Notes: generated from the letters alone by a model not told the origin. Positions 47,170-55,434 are shown, counted from the stretch's first letter. The stretch: DNA of 64,000 nt from Pseudovibrio exalbescens (GCF_028737195.1 NZ_JAQZAJ010000007.1:124001-188000), one strand, 5' to 3'. Made by a program: numbers and translations.

Positions 47170-47295
47170 AATCTTGTCCTCTTTCGAGCAACGGACATGG
47201 GTCGCCGCATGCGCGCACGATCCGCGTTTCATATTTGCAATCAACCCGTTATGGCGATGACTGCGGTTTAATGCAGGCCCGTATTGGCGCCTGTG
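47170..47295 (-). promoter_or_regulatory. hsp20 leader with ROSE-like RNA thermometer hairpin
   Basis: On the minus strand the sequence at 47192-47176 can fold as GTTGCTC-GAAA-GAGGAC. The pairs are G-C, U-A, U-G, one unpaired G, then C-G, U-A and C-G closing a GAAA loop. The AGGA of the ribosome site is locked against UUGCU, with the extra G that defines ROSE elements (anti-SD UYGCU with one bulged G). It is 7 bases from the ATG. Upstream leader bases (about 47193-47295) are GC-rich and could give further stems. By family knowledge such hairpins melt at heat-shock temperature and free translation. Confidence 0.75.
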
Positions 47296-47301
47296 AACTA
47301 G

Positions 47302-47329
47302 AGATAGTTAGGCACAATTGGGTTTCAAG
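47302..47329 (-). promoter_or_regulatory. RpoH (sigma-32)-like promoter for hsp20
   Basis: On the minus strand CTTGAAA (47329-47323) is followed after 17 bases from the CTTG by ACTATCT (47308-47302). The alphaproteobacterial RpoH consensus is CTTG, 17-18 bases, CYTATNT. Only the first base of the -10 element deviates. Predicted start is near 47295. Confidence 0.6.
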
Positions 47330-47474
47330 AGGGGGACTTCATACCTTTCAGATTCGTAGTGAACGCGCCTTGCCAATTAGGTGAATGATCCATGAACAAG
47401 CGCTTCGGAACGGGTTCAGGCGGACCTGGCTATGGTGATTCCATCATTGATCAACAACGGATCGGAGGATCGCC

Positions 47475-47840
47475 ATGCTTAAGACCAAAATGACCGTAGC
47501 TGCTGGTGCACTCTTGATGGGGCTGGCTTTTTCTGGCGCCTCAGCACAGGCAGGAAACTGGGTTGTCACCACGGGGAACGGCCCGGCCGGATATGCAGCG
47601 CCGCAGCACCTGATCCATCAGGTACACAAGGTGCATAACCCCTACGGATGCCGGATGAGCCGGAAGGAAGTACGCCGCAGCCTACGCCATAAAGGGTTTC
47701 GGAAAATTGAGTTCGTCCGCGATCGCGGAGACAGGTATGTGTTTTTTGCGCGTAACCACCACCGTCAAAAAGTCCGCCTTGTCGTGAGTGCCTACCATGG
47801 CGAAATTCTGCGCTACAAGGTACGCGGGCGGTGGCGCTGA
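47475..47840 (+). CDS. Small secreted hypothetical protein (PepSY-like?)
   Basis: This 121-residue protein has a Sec signal (residues 1-26, SGASAQA) and a basic, His/Arg-rich mature part with RRSLRHKGFRKIEFVRDRGD and VRLVVSAYHGEILRYKVRGR. The alternating pattern, including a final strand after SAYHGEIL, resembles small PepSY-like exported proteins of Hyphomicrobiales. CGGAGGATCGCC precedes the ATG. Function is unknown. The family guess is weak. Confidence 0.65.
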   Translation: MLKTKMTVAAGALLMGLAFSGASAQAGNWVVTTGNGPAGYAAPQHLIHQVHKVHNPYGCRMSRKEVRRSLRHKGFRKIEFVRDRGDRYVFFARNHHRQKVRLVVSAYHGEILRYKVRGRWR

Positions 47841-47951
47841 AACCCATGGATGTATGCGCTAAAGAGGGTGCATCCCTATTGATTATGGGTTGCACCTGCG
47901 CTCGTAGCGGGGCTATCACCTAAACTTCACGTGTGGTGTGGCGGGGCATTT

Positions 47952-48890
47952 ATGCAGCTTTACTCGATTGACGGCATTGCAGTGCCGGAAGGGGCGACTT
48001 CGGGCCTTTTGAAGATGGATGATGGCATCCAGCTGCGATGGGCCAGGTGGGCACCCACCGGCAACGGCATTAAGGGAACGGTGACCCTTGTTCAGGGCCG
48101 TGCAGAGTTCATTGAGAAGTACTTTGAAACAATTGAAGAGCTGCGTTCTCGAGGTTTTTTCGTTCTAACCTACGATCTGCGCGGACAGGGCGGTTCGGAT
48201 CGCCTCCTCAAGAACCGGCACAAGGGGCACGTCAGCAGCTTGCAGCGCTATGTGGACGATCTGCATGCGGTGCTCGACAACCTGGCGCTGTCTGACCTGC
48301 CAGGACCGCACTATTTGCTGGCGCATTCAACCGGCGCAGCCATTGTCATGACCGCAAACCAACGTCTGCGCACGAAGATCGATCGAGCGGTGCTGTCGTC
48401 TCCATTCGTCGAGCTGCCCATGAACCCCGCGCTGCTTTCCATGGCCCGGGCGCTTGCGGTCGGGTTGGTCGCGGTCGGCATGGGGGGATACTATGTTCCC
48501 GGCGGCAAGAACTGGCAGCCTGACGCCTATGAAGGCAATGTGCTTACTGCGGACCGCACCCGCTTTGAGCGCGGGCAGAAGTATTTGGCCGAGTTTCCGG
48601 ATCTACAGTTGGGCTCGCCAACACTTGGCTGGTTTTGGACCGTCAGCAGAGCACTGAAAAAGTTCCAAAAACCGAATTTTGGATTGGACTTTGCGTTACC
48701 TTCTCTGGTGCTTACGGCAGGTGCAGACAAGGTTGTTTCATCGAGCGCAACAGACGCATTGTGCAGGACGGCTCCCGTGATGGGCCACATTGAAATCCGC
48801 GGCGCGAACCATGAGATTTTGATGGAACGCGACCCCTACCGTGAGCAGTTCTGGGCCGCGTTCGATGCGTTTATTCCGGGAAGCGCGTGA
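47952..48890 (+). CDS. Alpha/beta hydrolase (lysophospholipase/monoglyceride-lipase type)
   Basis: This 312-residue hydrolase has the Hydrolase_4 pattern: oxyanion region VTLVQGRAEFIEKY, VLTYDLRGQGGSDR, the nucleophile elbow LAHSTGAAIV (Ser), an Asp in LVLTAGADKVVSS and the catalytic His in IRGANHEILMERD. ATG 47952 is favoured: GGCGGGG lies about 6 bases upstream; GTG 47931 is an alternative. Likely role is ester hydrolysis in lipid turnover. It converges with the histidinol-phosphatase-like gene with no space. Confidence 0.85.
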   Translation: MQLYSIDGIAVPEGATSGLLKMDDGIQLRWARWAPTGNGIKGTVTLVQGRAEFIEKYFETIEELRSRGFFVLTYDLRGQGGSDRLLKNRHKGHVSSLQRYVDDLHAVLDNLALSDLPGPHYLLAHSTGAAIVMTANQRLRTKIDRAVLSSPFVELPMNPALLSMARALAVGLVAVGMGGYYVPGGKNWQPDAYEGNVLTADRTRFERGQKYLAEFPDLQLGSPTLGWFWTVSRALKKFQKPNFGLDFALPSLVLTAGADKVVSSSATDALCRTAPVMGHIEIRGANHEILMERDPYREQFWAAFDAFIPGSA

Positions 48891-49694
48891 TCATGCTTCC
48901 GGCGGGACGTCGCTAAGGCGTTTCAGAAGCTTGTCGTGGAGGCGTGGATCGCCAGAGGCCAGCACCCGGCCTCCTTCACTCGCCTTTCCGCCTGTCCAGT
49001 TGGTGACAACGCCGCCAGCACCCTCAATGATCGGGATCAGGGGCAGGATGTCGTAGATCTGAAGCCCACTCTCAATGACCGCGTCACATTGGCCCGCAGC
49101 AACCATGGCGTAGCCATAACAGTCTGTGCCGTATCGGATGAGGCGTGCTTCTTCCTCAATGGCATCAAAGTAGGGGCGCTCTGTTGTGGTGAAGAGGGCG
49201 GGTGTGGTTGTCATCATGATGGCGCTGCTGATGTCTTCGCAAGCGCGTGTGCTCAGCTTTCGACTGCCCAATGGGCCTCGGTACCAAGAAGCCTCTCCCG
49301 TGCCCCAGTAGCGCTCTGCGTTGTAAGGTTGGCTTAGCATGCCAAGCGCCGGCTCGCCATTGGTGCGCAGGCCTACGAGGGAGCCCCAAAGCGGAATTCC
49401 GGTGATGAAGGCGCGCGTGCCATCAACGGGATCCAGCACCCAGACGTTTTCCGCTGTGTCCTGAACGCGGCCATGCTCTTCGCCAATGATCCCGTGATCC
49501 GGATAATGCGCTGCAATCAGGGCGCGGATGGCTTCTTCTGCGGCCTTGTCGGCGATTGTTACCGGATCAAATCCGCCCTCAAGCTTGTTGTCGACTTCAT
49601 ATGCGGAGCGAAAGTGCTTCAGTGTTTCCTTGTCGGCAGCGTCGGCAAGCTGGTGCAGAAACTCTGTCAGGTCTTTTGTGTTTTGTTGGGTCAT
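48891..49694 (-). CDS. hisN: Inositol-monophosphatase family protein, histidinol-phosphatase type
   Basis: This 267-residue Mg-dependent phosphatase has the IMPase motifs GIIGEEHG (metal Glu), WVLDPVDGTRAFITGIP and the second metal Asp in YDILPLIPIIEGAGG. The variant around RAFITG and the size resemble HisN, the monofunctional histidinol phosphatase of alpha- and actinobacteria, rather than inositol-type SuhB. That specificity is inferred. The start could also be GTG 49703. Its upstream side faces the mmgR-like sRNA, which in Rfam was originally named after suhB-like neighbours. Confidence 0.82.
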   Translation of the reverse strand: MTQQNTKDLTEFLHQLADAADKETLKHFRSAYEVDNKLEGGFDPVTIADKAAEEAIRALIAAHYPDHGIIGEEHGRVQDTAENVWVLDPVDGTRAFITGIPLWGSLVGLRTNGEPALGMLSQPYNAERYWGTGEASWYRGPLGSRKLSTRACEDISSAIMMTTTPALFTTTERPYFDAIEEEARLIRYGTDCYGYAMVAAGQCDAVIESGLQIYDILPLIPIIEGAGGVVTNWTGGKASEGGRVLASGDPRLHDKLLKRLSDVPPEA

Positions 49695-49877
49695 AAGGCG
49701 CACTTTGGGCTGGTGAACGTGAAGCGCAGCCTAGCGGGGTTGCCCGGCCTTAACAATCACGTTTTGTGGAAAAGCCATTGATGTGCCAAAGGTTTCACGG
49801 TAGTGGCCGGGTGCATAGCGTGCGTCTCAGCGGCGGCGAGGAACCCCGCGGAATTAGGGGTTCTCCTTAGGTTCTAA

Positions 49878-49907
49878 TTGACTTTGCTGCGATGCAATGT
49901 TGATATT
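49878..49907 (+). promoter_or_regulatory. Promoter of the mmgR-like sRNA
   Basis: TTGACT (49878-49883) is followed after 18 bases by GATATT (49902-49907). An inferred start lies near 49913. Within and around it the sequence TTTGCTGCGATGCAATG is a partial repeat of GTGCAGTGCAATC, resembling the conserved promoter block of the mmgR family. Confidence 0.5.
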
Positions 49908-49912
49908 GTGCA

Positions 49913-49995
49913 GTGCAATCAGCTTGGTTGCGCACCGCCCTCCTTGGGCGTTTCCTCCCTAGACTTAAGGCCGCCGTTGTTGGCGGCCTTTTTTT
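49913..49995 (+). ncRNA. mmgR: Small RNA, MmgR-like (Rfam suhB/mmgR family)
   Basis: A transcript of about 83 bases is predicted with three stems. Stem one is GTGC...GCAC at the 5' end (49913-49935) with AATC/GGTT continuing it. Stem two is CGCCC-TCCTT-GGGCG (49936-49950). The open stretch TTTCCTCCCTAGACTTAA offers an anti-ribosome-site CCTCC. Stem three is the terminator GGCCGCC-GTTGTT-GGCGGCC followed by seven T (49969-49995). Layout, size and the CCTCCCTAGACTT block fit MmgR, an Hfq-binding sRNA of rhizobia that limits polyhydroxybutyrate storage. Identification rests on recalled consensus and needs a covariance search. Confidence 0.72.
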
Positions 49996-49997
49996 GT

Positions 49998-50936
49998 CTA
50001 CTCCGCAGCCAGTGGATGGGCACCGAGTTCCCCGGCGTCGAGCCGGGTCAGTTCTCGAACGAACAAGCCAAGACTGCGACGAACCGCGGAAAAATGCGGT
50101 TTTGGGGTGAGCGTTTTTTCGTCCATGTACAGGCCTCGGTTGATCTCGATTTGCAGTGCATGAACGTTGCGGTCCGGACGGCCATAATGTTCAGTAATGA
50201 AGCCGCCTGCATAGGGTAGGTTGCGGCTGACGGAAAAGCCCATGGTTTCCAGGATTTCCGTGGCGCGCTCCGTGATCGCTGGATCACAACTGGACCCAAA
50301 CCGATCTCCGAGAATGAAGTCGGTCTTGACCATGTTGCCGTTGGCATGAGTTGTGGAAGGCATGGAGTGACAGTCAATGAGTATGGCGGCACCATAGAGC
50401 TGGCGCACGCGAGCAAGGGTGCTGCGTACAGCCATGTGATAGGGGCGATAGAGCGTCTCAATACGCTCCATGCCCTCTTCCATGGGAATGCGGTGCCGAT
50501 AGATTTCCTTGTTGTCGTTGACAATGCGCGCGATGGTGCCCAAGCCGCCAGCTACGCGCAGTGAGCGCGTGTTGACGTAGCTTGGAAGCTTGCCCTCGAA
50601 CATCTTGGGATCGAGCTCGTAAGGCTCCCGATTCACATCAAGGTAAACCCGCGGAAAATTAGCAGCGATGAATGGCGCGCCAAGGCTGACGGCGTCCTTG
50701 TAGAGATGATCCACAAAGGCATCTTCCGAACTGCGAATTTCACGCTGGTCAAGGCGAGAAGAATTAACAAAGTCAACGCGGTAGTTGCGCCCCGAGTGGG
50801 GCGAATTGAACACAAAAGGAACCTTGGGTTCCATTGCGTTCTCAATAGTGAAAGGAGGTACGAAGGCGTGGGCGTTGCCCGTATCAGCGTAGCCCTGAAC
50901 GAGGCGCATATGGTGGTCTTCGAAAATCTCTCCCAA
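49998..50936 (-). CDS. N-formylglutamate amidohydrolase family protein
   Basis: This 312-residue hydrolase releases formate from N-formylglutamate, the last step of one histidine-degradation route. Characteristic blocks are FVFNSPHSGRNY (metal His), EDAFVDHLY, INREPYELDP-like VNREPYELDPKMF, ILIDCHSMPS and NLPYAGGFITEHYGRP, ending with LQIEINRGLYMDE. The TTG at 50936 has AAGGAG 8 bases upstream; an ATG at 50909 is a shorter alternative. It is separated from cpdR by a divergent gap; adjacency of these two genes is conserved in Hyphomicrobiales. No other hut genes are in the window. Confidence 0.88.
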   Translation of the reverse strand: MGEIFEDHHMRLVQGYADTGNAHAFVPPFTIENAMEPKVPFVFNSPHSGRNYRVDFVNSSRLDQREIRSSEDAFVDHLYKDAVSLGAPFIAANFPRVYLDVNREPYELDPKMFEGKLPSYVNTRSLRVAGGLGTIARIVNDNKEIYRHRIPMEEGMERIETLYRPYHMAVRSTLARVRQLYGAAILIDCHSMPSTTHANGNMVKTDFILGDRFGSSCDPAITERATEILETMGFSVSRNLPYAGGFITEHYGRPDRNVHALQIEINRGLYMDEKTLTPKPHFSAVRRSLGLFVRELTRLDAGELGAHPLAAE

Positions 50937-51124
50937 GCCTTGAGCTCCTTACTCTATTGATTTTCTCAGCACAGACTATGTAGTGTCCACACGAGAAGTT
51001 CCAGTCGTTCTCTGAACTCAGTATTTCTTGAGTCCAGTAAAATGTTATAGGAATTGGAAGTATGTGCCGCCAATCCAGTGATTGGTAGGCCTAAAAAGGT
51101 CTTGGAGCGAAACGGTTGACACCC

Positions 51125-51484
51125 ATGTCACGAATCCTGCTTGCAGAAGATGATAATGATATGCGCCGATTTTTGGCCAAAGCGTTGGAAAAGGCGGGCC
51201 ACGACGTTGTGTCCTTCGATAACGGCATGAGTGCATATGAGCGGATTCGGGAAGAACCGTTCGCGTTGTTGGTGACGGACATCGTGATGCCCGAGATGGA
51301 CGGCATTGAGCTGGCGCGCAAGGCAACACAGCTGGATCCGGACCTGAAGGTCATGTTCATCACCGGATTTGCCGCTGTCGCGCTCAACCCTGATTCAAAG
51401 GCGCCTAAGGATGCAAAGGTGCTGTCAAAACCCTTCCATCTCCGTGATTTGGTTCAGGAAGTGGAGCGTATGCTGGCGGCCTGA
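51125..51484 (+). CDS. cpdR: CpdR single-domain response regulator
   Basis: This 119-residue receiver-only protein matches CpdR, which in Caulobacter primes ClpXP for degradation of PdeA and other cell-cycle proteins when unphosphorylated. Visible are the acidic pocket LLAEDDNDMRRFL, phospho-acceptor Asp52 in LLVTDIVMPEMDG, and the very conserved FITGFAAVALNPDSKAPKDA and VLSKPFHLRDL ends. The ATG at 51125 matches family length; a TTG at 51116 has better spacing to GGAG and would add three residues. Its presence, with GapR and a CtrA-type box in the window, points to the CtrA cell-cycle network. Confidence 0.93.
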   Translation: MSRILLAEDDNDMRRFLAKALEKAGHDVVSFDNGMSAYERIREEPFALLVTDIVMPEMDGIELARKATQLDPDLKVMFITGFAAVALNPDSKAPKDAKVLSKPFHLRDLVQEVERMLAA

Positions 51485-51531
51485 ATTTTCCCCACCCGTG
51501 TGGAAATGAAGCCAGAAATTGAAATTAGACC

Positions 51532-51560
51532 TTGCGTGGTCCCGAGATTCCTCTTATACG
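51532..51560 (+). promoter_or_regulatory. Candidate promoter of tRNA-Val
   Basis: TTGCGT (51532-51537), 17-base spacer, TATACG (51555-51560), about 60 bases before the tRNA. Confidence 0.45.
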
Positions 51561-51619
51561 CCTTTCCACCGCAGCGGTGACGCTGTTGGGCAGGCCTCCA
51601 GGAGGTCTTGAAGAGTTTA

Positions 51620-51694
<75 letters not shown>

Positions 51695-51888
51695 TTCTTC
51701 GCCAGAGTTGATTTCTCAATTCTAGCGGACTTGCCCTAAAAGTTCATACCTGCGCAGCTCAAGAGATTGAGATTTGGCGCGGATGACTGTAAGGGGTTTC
51801 ACCGAAGGCGTTCTTACGTCTTTTTTCGTTGGCGGATCGTGCTAGGTCAGGATCCCGAAAAGGCAATATCCCGACCGGGGACAGGACA

Positions 51889-52014
51889 ATGAAGATTAAG
51901 AATTCTCTTAAGGCACTCGCAGGCCGTCATCGTGATAACCGTATGGTTCGCCGTCGCGGTCGCGTTTACATCATCAACAAGAAGAACCCTCGCTTTAAAG
52001 CACGTCAGGGTTAA
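51889..52014 (+). CDS. rpmJ: 50S ribosomal protein L36 (type B)
   Basis: This 41-residue protein [20 protein letters not shown]... is the YkgO-like L36 form, which lacks the zinc-binding Cys of the classical form. It ends NPRFKARQG, as in other alphaproteobacteria. The ATG at 51889 follows AGGACA; the longer in-frame ORF upstream is not needed. It is the usual form in this class, so it is not a sign of zinc stress here. Confidence 0.95.
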   Translation: MKIKNSLKALAGRHRDNRMVRRRGRVYIINKKNPRFKARQG

Positions 52015-52086
52015 GGGTTTCGGGCTATATGCCCGGTGCCAATTCTAAGAGTTGATTGCCGCATTTCGGAAGTGTAGTCTTCTGGA

Positions 52087-52866
52087 ATGCGGCTTTTTGC
52101 GTATTCAGGTTGCTGCCTTGCAGCCCTGATCTCAGTTTCAAGTCTGACCGTGGCCACAGCTGGTGAATGTGCCTTCCAGCAGTCCTTCACCGATTCTCTG
52201 GCGCAGTCTCAACCTGCCTCCTTCGCTTCAAAACATTTTTTTGTTCCCGTTCAGCTGACCGACCCAAACTTGGATCCGCCCTCCATGGACGATTTGGAGA
52301 GTTTTCCCGAGGCCGATGAGTTGCCGGACGGCGATGCATATGGCGGCAGTCAGTCCGGGTCGGAGGATGAAGCCTCACGTGCCCATGGCGGTGCGCTGGA
52401 CAAGTTGTTTGTGGAGCTTGGACAAGCGACCGATGTGGATGAGGCGCGTGTGTTGTCAGCGCGCATTCAGCAGCTGATGCTGCTTTCCGGTAGCCATACG
52501 GTGGACCTTCTCATGCACCGTGCCTCCCAGGCGATGCGGTTGGAGCAGTATGGGTTAGCGCTTGATCTGCTGGATGCTGTTGTTCGACTGCGCCCTGCCT
52601 ATGCAGAGGGCTGGAACCGAAGGGCGACCGTGCATTACCTGCGTGAAGACTTCGGCCAGTCGCTGTCTGACATCGAACAGGTGCTCCGGCTGGAGCCTCG
52701 CCACTTCCCCGCTTTGACCGGTCTGGGGATGATCTTGCGCAGGATGGAGCAAGACAAGAAGGCGCTGGAAGTCTATGAGCATGTTCTTTCCATCAATCCT
52801 ATGCTGGAAAGCGCTCAGGAGGCTGTCAGGGAGCTGAAACTGGAAATGGAAGCCGACGAGATCTGA
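52087..52866 (+). CDS. Exported TPR-repeat protein
   Basis: This 259-residue protein has a short hydrophobic N-terminus (GCCLAALISVSSLTVATAG, signal), an acidic low-complexity region (about 60-105) and then three TPR-like helical repeats (about 130-250: YGLALDLLDAVVRLRPAYAEGWNRRATVHYLREDF, QSLSDIEQVLRLEPRHFPALTGLG, KKALEVYEHVLSINPMLESA). TPR arrays mediate protein contacts. Partner and role are unknown. It lies in a fixed context with L36 in related genomes as far as I recall; that is not checked. Confidence 0.8.
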   Translation: MRLFAYSGCCLAALISVSSLTVATAGECAFQQSFTDSLAQSQPASFASKHFFVPVQLTDPNLDPPSMDDLESFPEADELPDGDAYGGSQSGSEDEASRAHGGALDKLFVELGQATDVDEARVLSARIQQLMLLSGSHTVDLLMHRASQAMRLEQYGLALDLLDAVVRLRPAYAEGWNRRATVHYLREDFGQSLSDIEQVLRLEPRHFPALTGLGMILRRMEQDKKALEVYEHVLSINPMLESAQEAVRELKLEMEADEI

Positions 52867-52980
52867 CGATCTTAAGGTGCTCTCCAGGGGCGCCTCTGGC
52901 GTCCTGTTGTGTTCTGCGGCATTTGTTGTTTGGTGTCGCGTTCAATGAAGACTGCAATCTCAACGCAAGACTCGTGAGTG

Positions 52981-53014
52981 AAAACCAAAAGGCCCACAGC
53001 AGAACTGCGGGCCT
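52981..53014 (-). terminator. Terminator of the pyk operon (minus strand)
   Basis: GGCCC-A-CAG (52991-52999) pairs with CTG-C-GGGCC (53005-53013) with an A-C mismatch, and T-rich sequence follows on the minus strand (A run at 52981-52990). Confidence 0.65.
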
Positions 53015-53053
53015 TTCGTCGATCTAAACCGATTAAAATTCAGATCAAAAATA

Positions 53054-54481
53054 TTATTTCTCGTCGCCTACAAAAGCGATGCGCAGCATATTGGTGGAAC
53101 CTGGGGTGCCGAATGGAACACCTGCGGAAACGATAATACGCTGACCTTCAACTGCTACGCCTTCCTGGCGAGCGAGCTGACATGCACGGTCGATCATGGT
53201 TTCTTCGTTGCTTGCATCTTCGTTGGCCACGCAGTGCAGGCCCCAACCGATGGTCAGGCGACGTACAATACGCTTGTCCGGAGAGAAGGCAATGATTGGC
53301 TTTTCTGGACGCTCACGAGAAGCGCGCAGTGCGGTTCCGCCGGAAGCCGTGTAGCAAACGATTGCAGCGAGATCGAGCGTTTCAGCCACTTGGCTTGCTG
53401 CAGCTGTGATTGCGTCAGCGCCGGTTGCTTCTGGCTCGGTGCGCTGTGCGTGGATGATCCCACGGTACAGGCTGTCCTGCTCAACTTCTTCTGCGATGCG
53501 GTTCATGGTGGAAACCGCTTCAACCGGGAAGTCTCCGGCTGCAGATTCTGCAGAGAGCATCACGGCGTCAGCGCCTTCGAACACAGCAGTTGCAACGTCG
53601 GACACTTCTGCGCGCGTTGGAACTGGTGCAGTGATCATGCTTTCCAGCATCTGGGTTGCCACAACAACTGGCTTGCCAGCGCGGCGACATGCGCGGATCA
53701 TGCGCTTCTGCAGGCCAGGAACCTGTTCCAGAGGCATTTCTACACCAAGGTCACCACGGGCGATCATGATTGCGTCAGACAGCTCGATGATTTCATCGAG
53801 GCGCTCGATAGCCTGTGGCTTCTCGATTTTCGCCAGAACACCAACCTTGCCCTTTGCAACGCTGTGTACTTCCGCCAGATCTTCTGGACGCTGTACGAAG
53901 GACAGTGCAACCCAGTCAACATCGGTATCGAGTGCTGCAACAAGGTCCTTACGGTCCTTTTCGGTGAGCGCACCAACAGGGATTTCAGTGTCAGGAACGC
54001 TGACGCCCTTGCGGTTGGAGAGCTTGCCGCCAACTTCAACTGTGGTTTCACAGCGGTCAGATGCTGCCTTCGTGACGCGCAAGCGGATCTTGCCGTCGTC
54101 GAGCAGCAGGCGGTGGCCAACTTCAAGGCTTCCGAGAATTTCCGGGTGAGGCAGATGAACGCGGGTTACATCGCCTGGAGTTGGATCGTCGTCGAGAACG
54201 AAGGAAGCGCCGTTTTCCAGCATTACCTTCTGATCACCTTCAAAGGTGCCGACGCGGAGTTTTGGACCTTGAAGGTCTGCAAGGATGCCGATTGGGCGAC
54301 CGACTTCCTGTTCCACTTCACGGATCCGCCCAACCAGATTGTTGAGGATCTCATGACTGGAGTGGCTCATGTTGATGCGGAACACGTCCGCGCCAGCCTG
54401 CCAAAGCTTTTTGATCGTCTCTTTGTCTGAAGAGGACGGGCCGAGAGTTGCGAGGATTTTCACCCGTCTATTGCGCTTCAT
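53054..54481 (-). CDS. pyk: Pyruvate kinase
   Basis: This 475-residue glycolytic enzyme makes pyruvate and ATP from phosphoenolpyruvate and ADP. Motifs are complete: KILATLGPSSSD, FRINMSHSSHE, GILADLQGPKLRVG, the catalytic-Lys segment VLAKIEKPQAIERLDEI, MIARGDLGVEMPLEQV and VATQMLESMI, with the C-terminal regulatory domain (about 350-475). It overlaps the upstream DUF1036 gene by 4 bases, so the two are translationally coupled. Confidence 0.97.
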   Translation of the reverse strand: MKRNRRVKILATLGPSSSDKETIKKLWQAGADVFRINMSHSSHEILNNLVGRIREVEQEVGRPIGILADLQGPKLRVGTFEGDQKVMLENGASFVLDDDPTPGDVTRVHLPHPEILGSLEVGHRLLLDDGKIRLRVTKAASDRCETTVEVGGKLSNRKGVSVPDTEIPVGALTEKDRKDLVAALDTDVDWVALSFVQRPEDLAEVHSVAKGKVGVLAKIEKPQAIERLDEIIELSDAIMIARGDLGVEMPLEQVPGLQKRMIRACRRAGKPVVVATQMLESMITAPVPTRAEVSDVATAVFEGADAVMLSAESAAGDFPVEAVSTMNRIAEEVEQDSLYRGIIHAQRTEPEATGADAITAAASQVAETLDLAAIVCYTASGGTALRASRERPEKPIIAFSPDKRIVRRLTIGWGLHCVANEDASNEETMIDRACQLARQEGVAVEGQRIIVSAGVPFGTPGSTNMLRIAFVGDEK

Positions 54482-54963
54482 CGTCCACCTGTTCCTTGCT
54501 CTGTCGGTTCAGTCAGCTGGACCGTCCAGCTGCTCTGTTCGCCTGTGTCTATTTCAAAGAAGCCTGCGCGTTCGTAGCCACGAGCTACGCAGTCTTCGAT
54601 CCCACGAATGGTGAATTCTTTTTGGCGTACACACATGAATGCCTGTCCGCCCCATTCGCCGATCTTATCGTTTTCTGCAGCGTAAATGTAATAGTATCGT
54701 GACTGTAGATCACCCGGAACGAGGGTCTCGCAGCTGTTTTTGGAGAGGTTCCACCAGCCTTCAGTCACCCACTCCGAGCTGTCACGGTACCCGATTGCTA
54801 TGCTTACGGTGTCGTCGGTCTTGTTACATAACCGAAGATCAGCAAATGCTGGCGGCGCGAAAACGAAGAGGATCGCCCCCAGTAGGACAGCCTTGAGTTC
54901 GAATGCTCCGACAAACATGCTCAGTGCAAGGCCGGATAAACGTTTGGTTTTAGACAGTCTCAT
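54478..54963 (-). CDS. DUF1036 family exported protein
   Basis: This roughly 161-residue protein has a signal or anchor helix (residues about 22-42, LKAVLLGAILFVFAPPAFA). The DUF1036 domain follows: LRLCNKTDDTVSIAIGYRDSS, WVTEGWWNLSKNSCETLVPGDLQSRYYYIYA, FMCVRQKEFTIRGIEDC. Conserved Cys pairs suggest disulfides outside the cytoplasm. The start is uncertain: ATG 54963 is used; a longer frame runs to 55029. The linkage to pyk (4-base overlap) is typical of Hyphomicrobiales. Function is unknown. Confidence 0.85.
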   Translation of the reverse strand: MRLSKTKRLSGLALSMFVGAFELKAVLLGAILFVFAPPAFADLRLCNKTDDTVSIAIGYRDSSEWVTEGWWNLSKNSCETLVPGDLQSRYYYIYAAENDKIGEWGGQAFMCVRQKEFTIRGIEDCVARGYERAGFFEIDTGEQSSWTVQLTEPTEQGTGGR

Positions 54964-55298
54964 AACAATCTTTACAGCTACAATCGGCAGTTTAATGCTT
55001 ATTGTTGAGCGCCTTGTCAATGTGACCACGCAGGGTCACGCCCCATAAACAAGACGGTAGACACAGGTCCTTGAGCAGCTAGATCTTCGCAAGAACCATA
55101 AGAGCGTTTTGGCCACACAAAAGAGGCATGAAAATGTCTTTTCATTCGCCCGGTTCAAGCGACTATTTTTTAAGCAAGGACATACAATTTACAGTCGAAA
55201 TTTCGTTAAATTCGCGGCGGTGGCATTTGCACCGAACCGCAGGAAAACGAGGTCTCGACTGCTTATTTATGCTGTGGGAGAGGGTCCTTGATCAAGAT

Positions 55299-55330
55299 AA
55301 AAAAACCAGACCAAATTGGGGTATTGGTCT
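55299..55330 (-). terminator. Terminator-like hairpin on the minus strand
   Basis: AGACCAA (55308-55314) pairs with TTGGTCT (55324-55330). Read on the minus strand, the stem is followed by GG and seven T. No minus-strand gene is recognised upstream of it. Confidence 0.45.
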
Positions 55331-55419
55331 AAAAAGCCGCTGTCATATATGATGACTGTGAGGTTTTACAGTGCTCTAGTGGCGAGCCGTCAAAGAAGTT
55401 CATCTCCAAAGCAATTAGT

Positions 55420-55434
55420 TTAAACAGTGTTTAA
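55420..55434. promoter_or_regulatory. Candidate CtrA box (TTAA-N7-TTAA)
   Basis: The sequence TTAAACAGTGTTTAA is a perfect match to the CtrA half-site pair TTAA-N7-TTAA and at the same time an inverted repeat with a single central base. It is followed 20 bases later by TTGACA. CtrA binding is inferred from the consensus only. Confidence 0.4.

Noticed and set aside
47392-47493. Short frame beginning MNKRFGTGSGGPGYG before the small secreted protein
   Set aside because: No ribosome site and it overlaps the start of the better supported gene in another frame.
53234-54430. 398-codon open frame on the plus strand opposite pyk
   Set aside because: The translation is Cys/Phe-rich with no family resemblance and lies wholly inside pyruvate kinase, which is certain.
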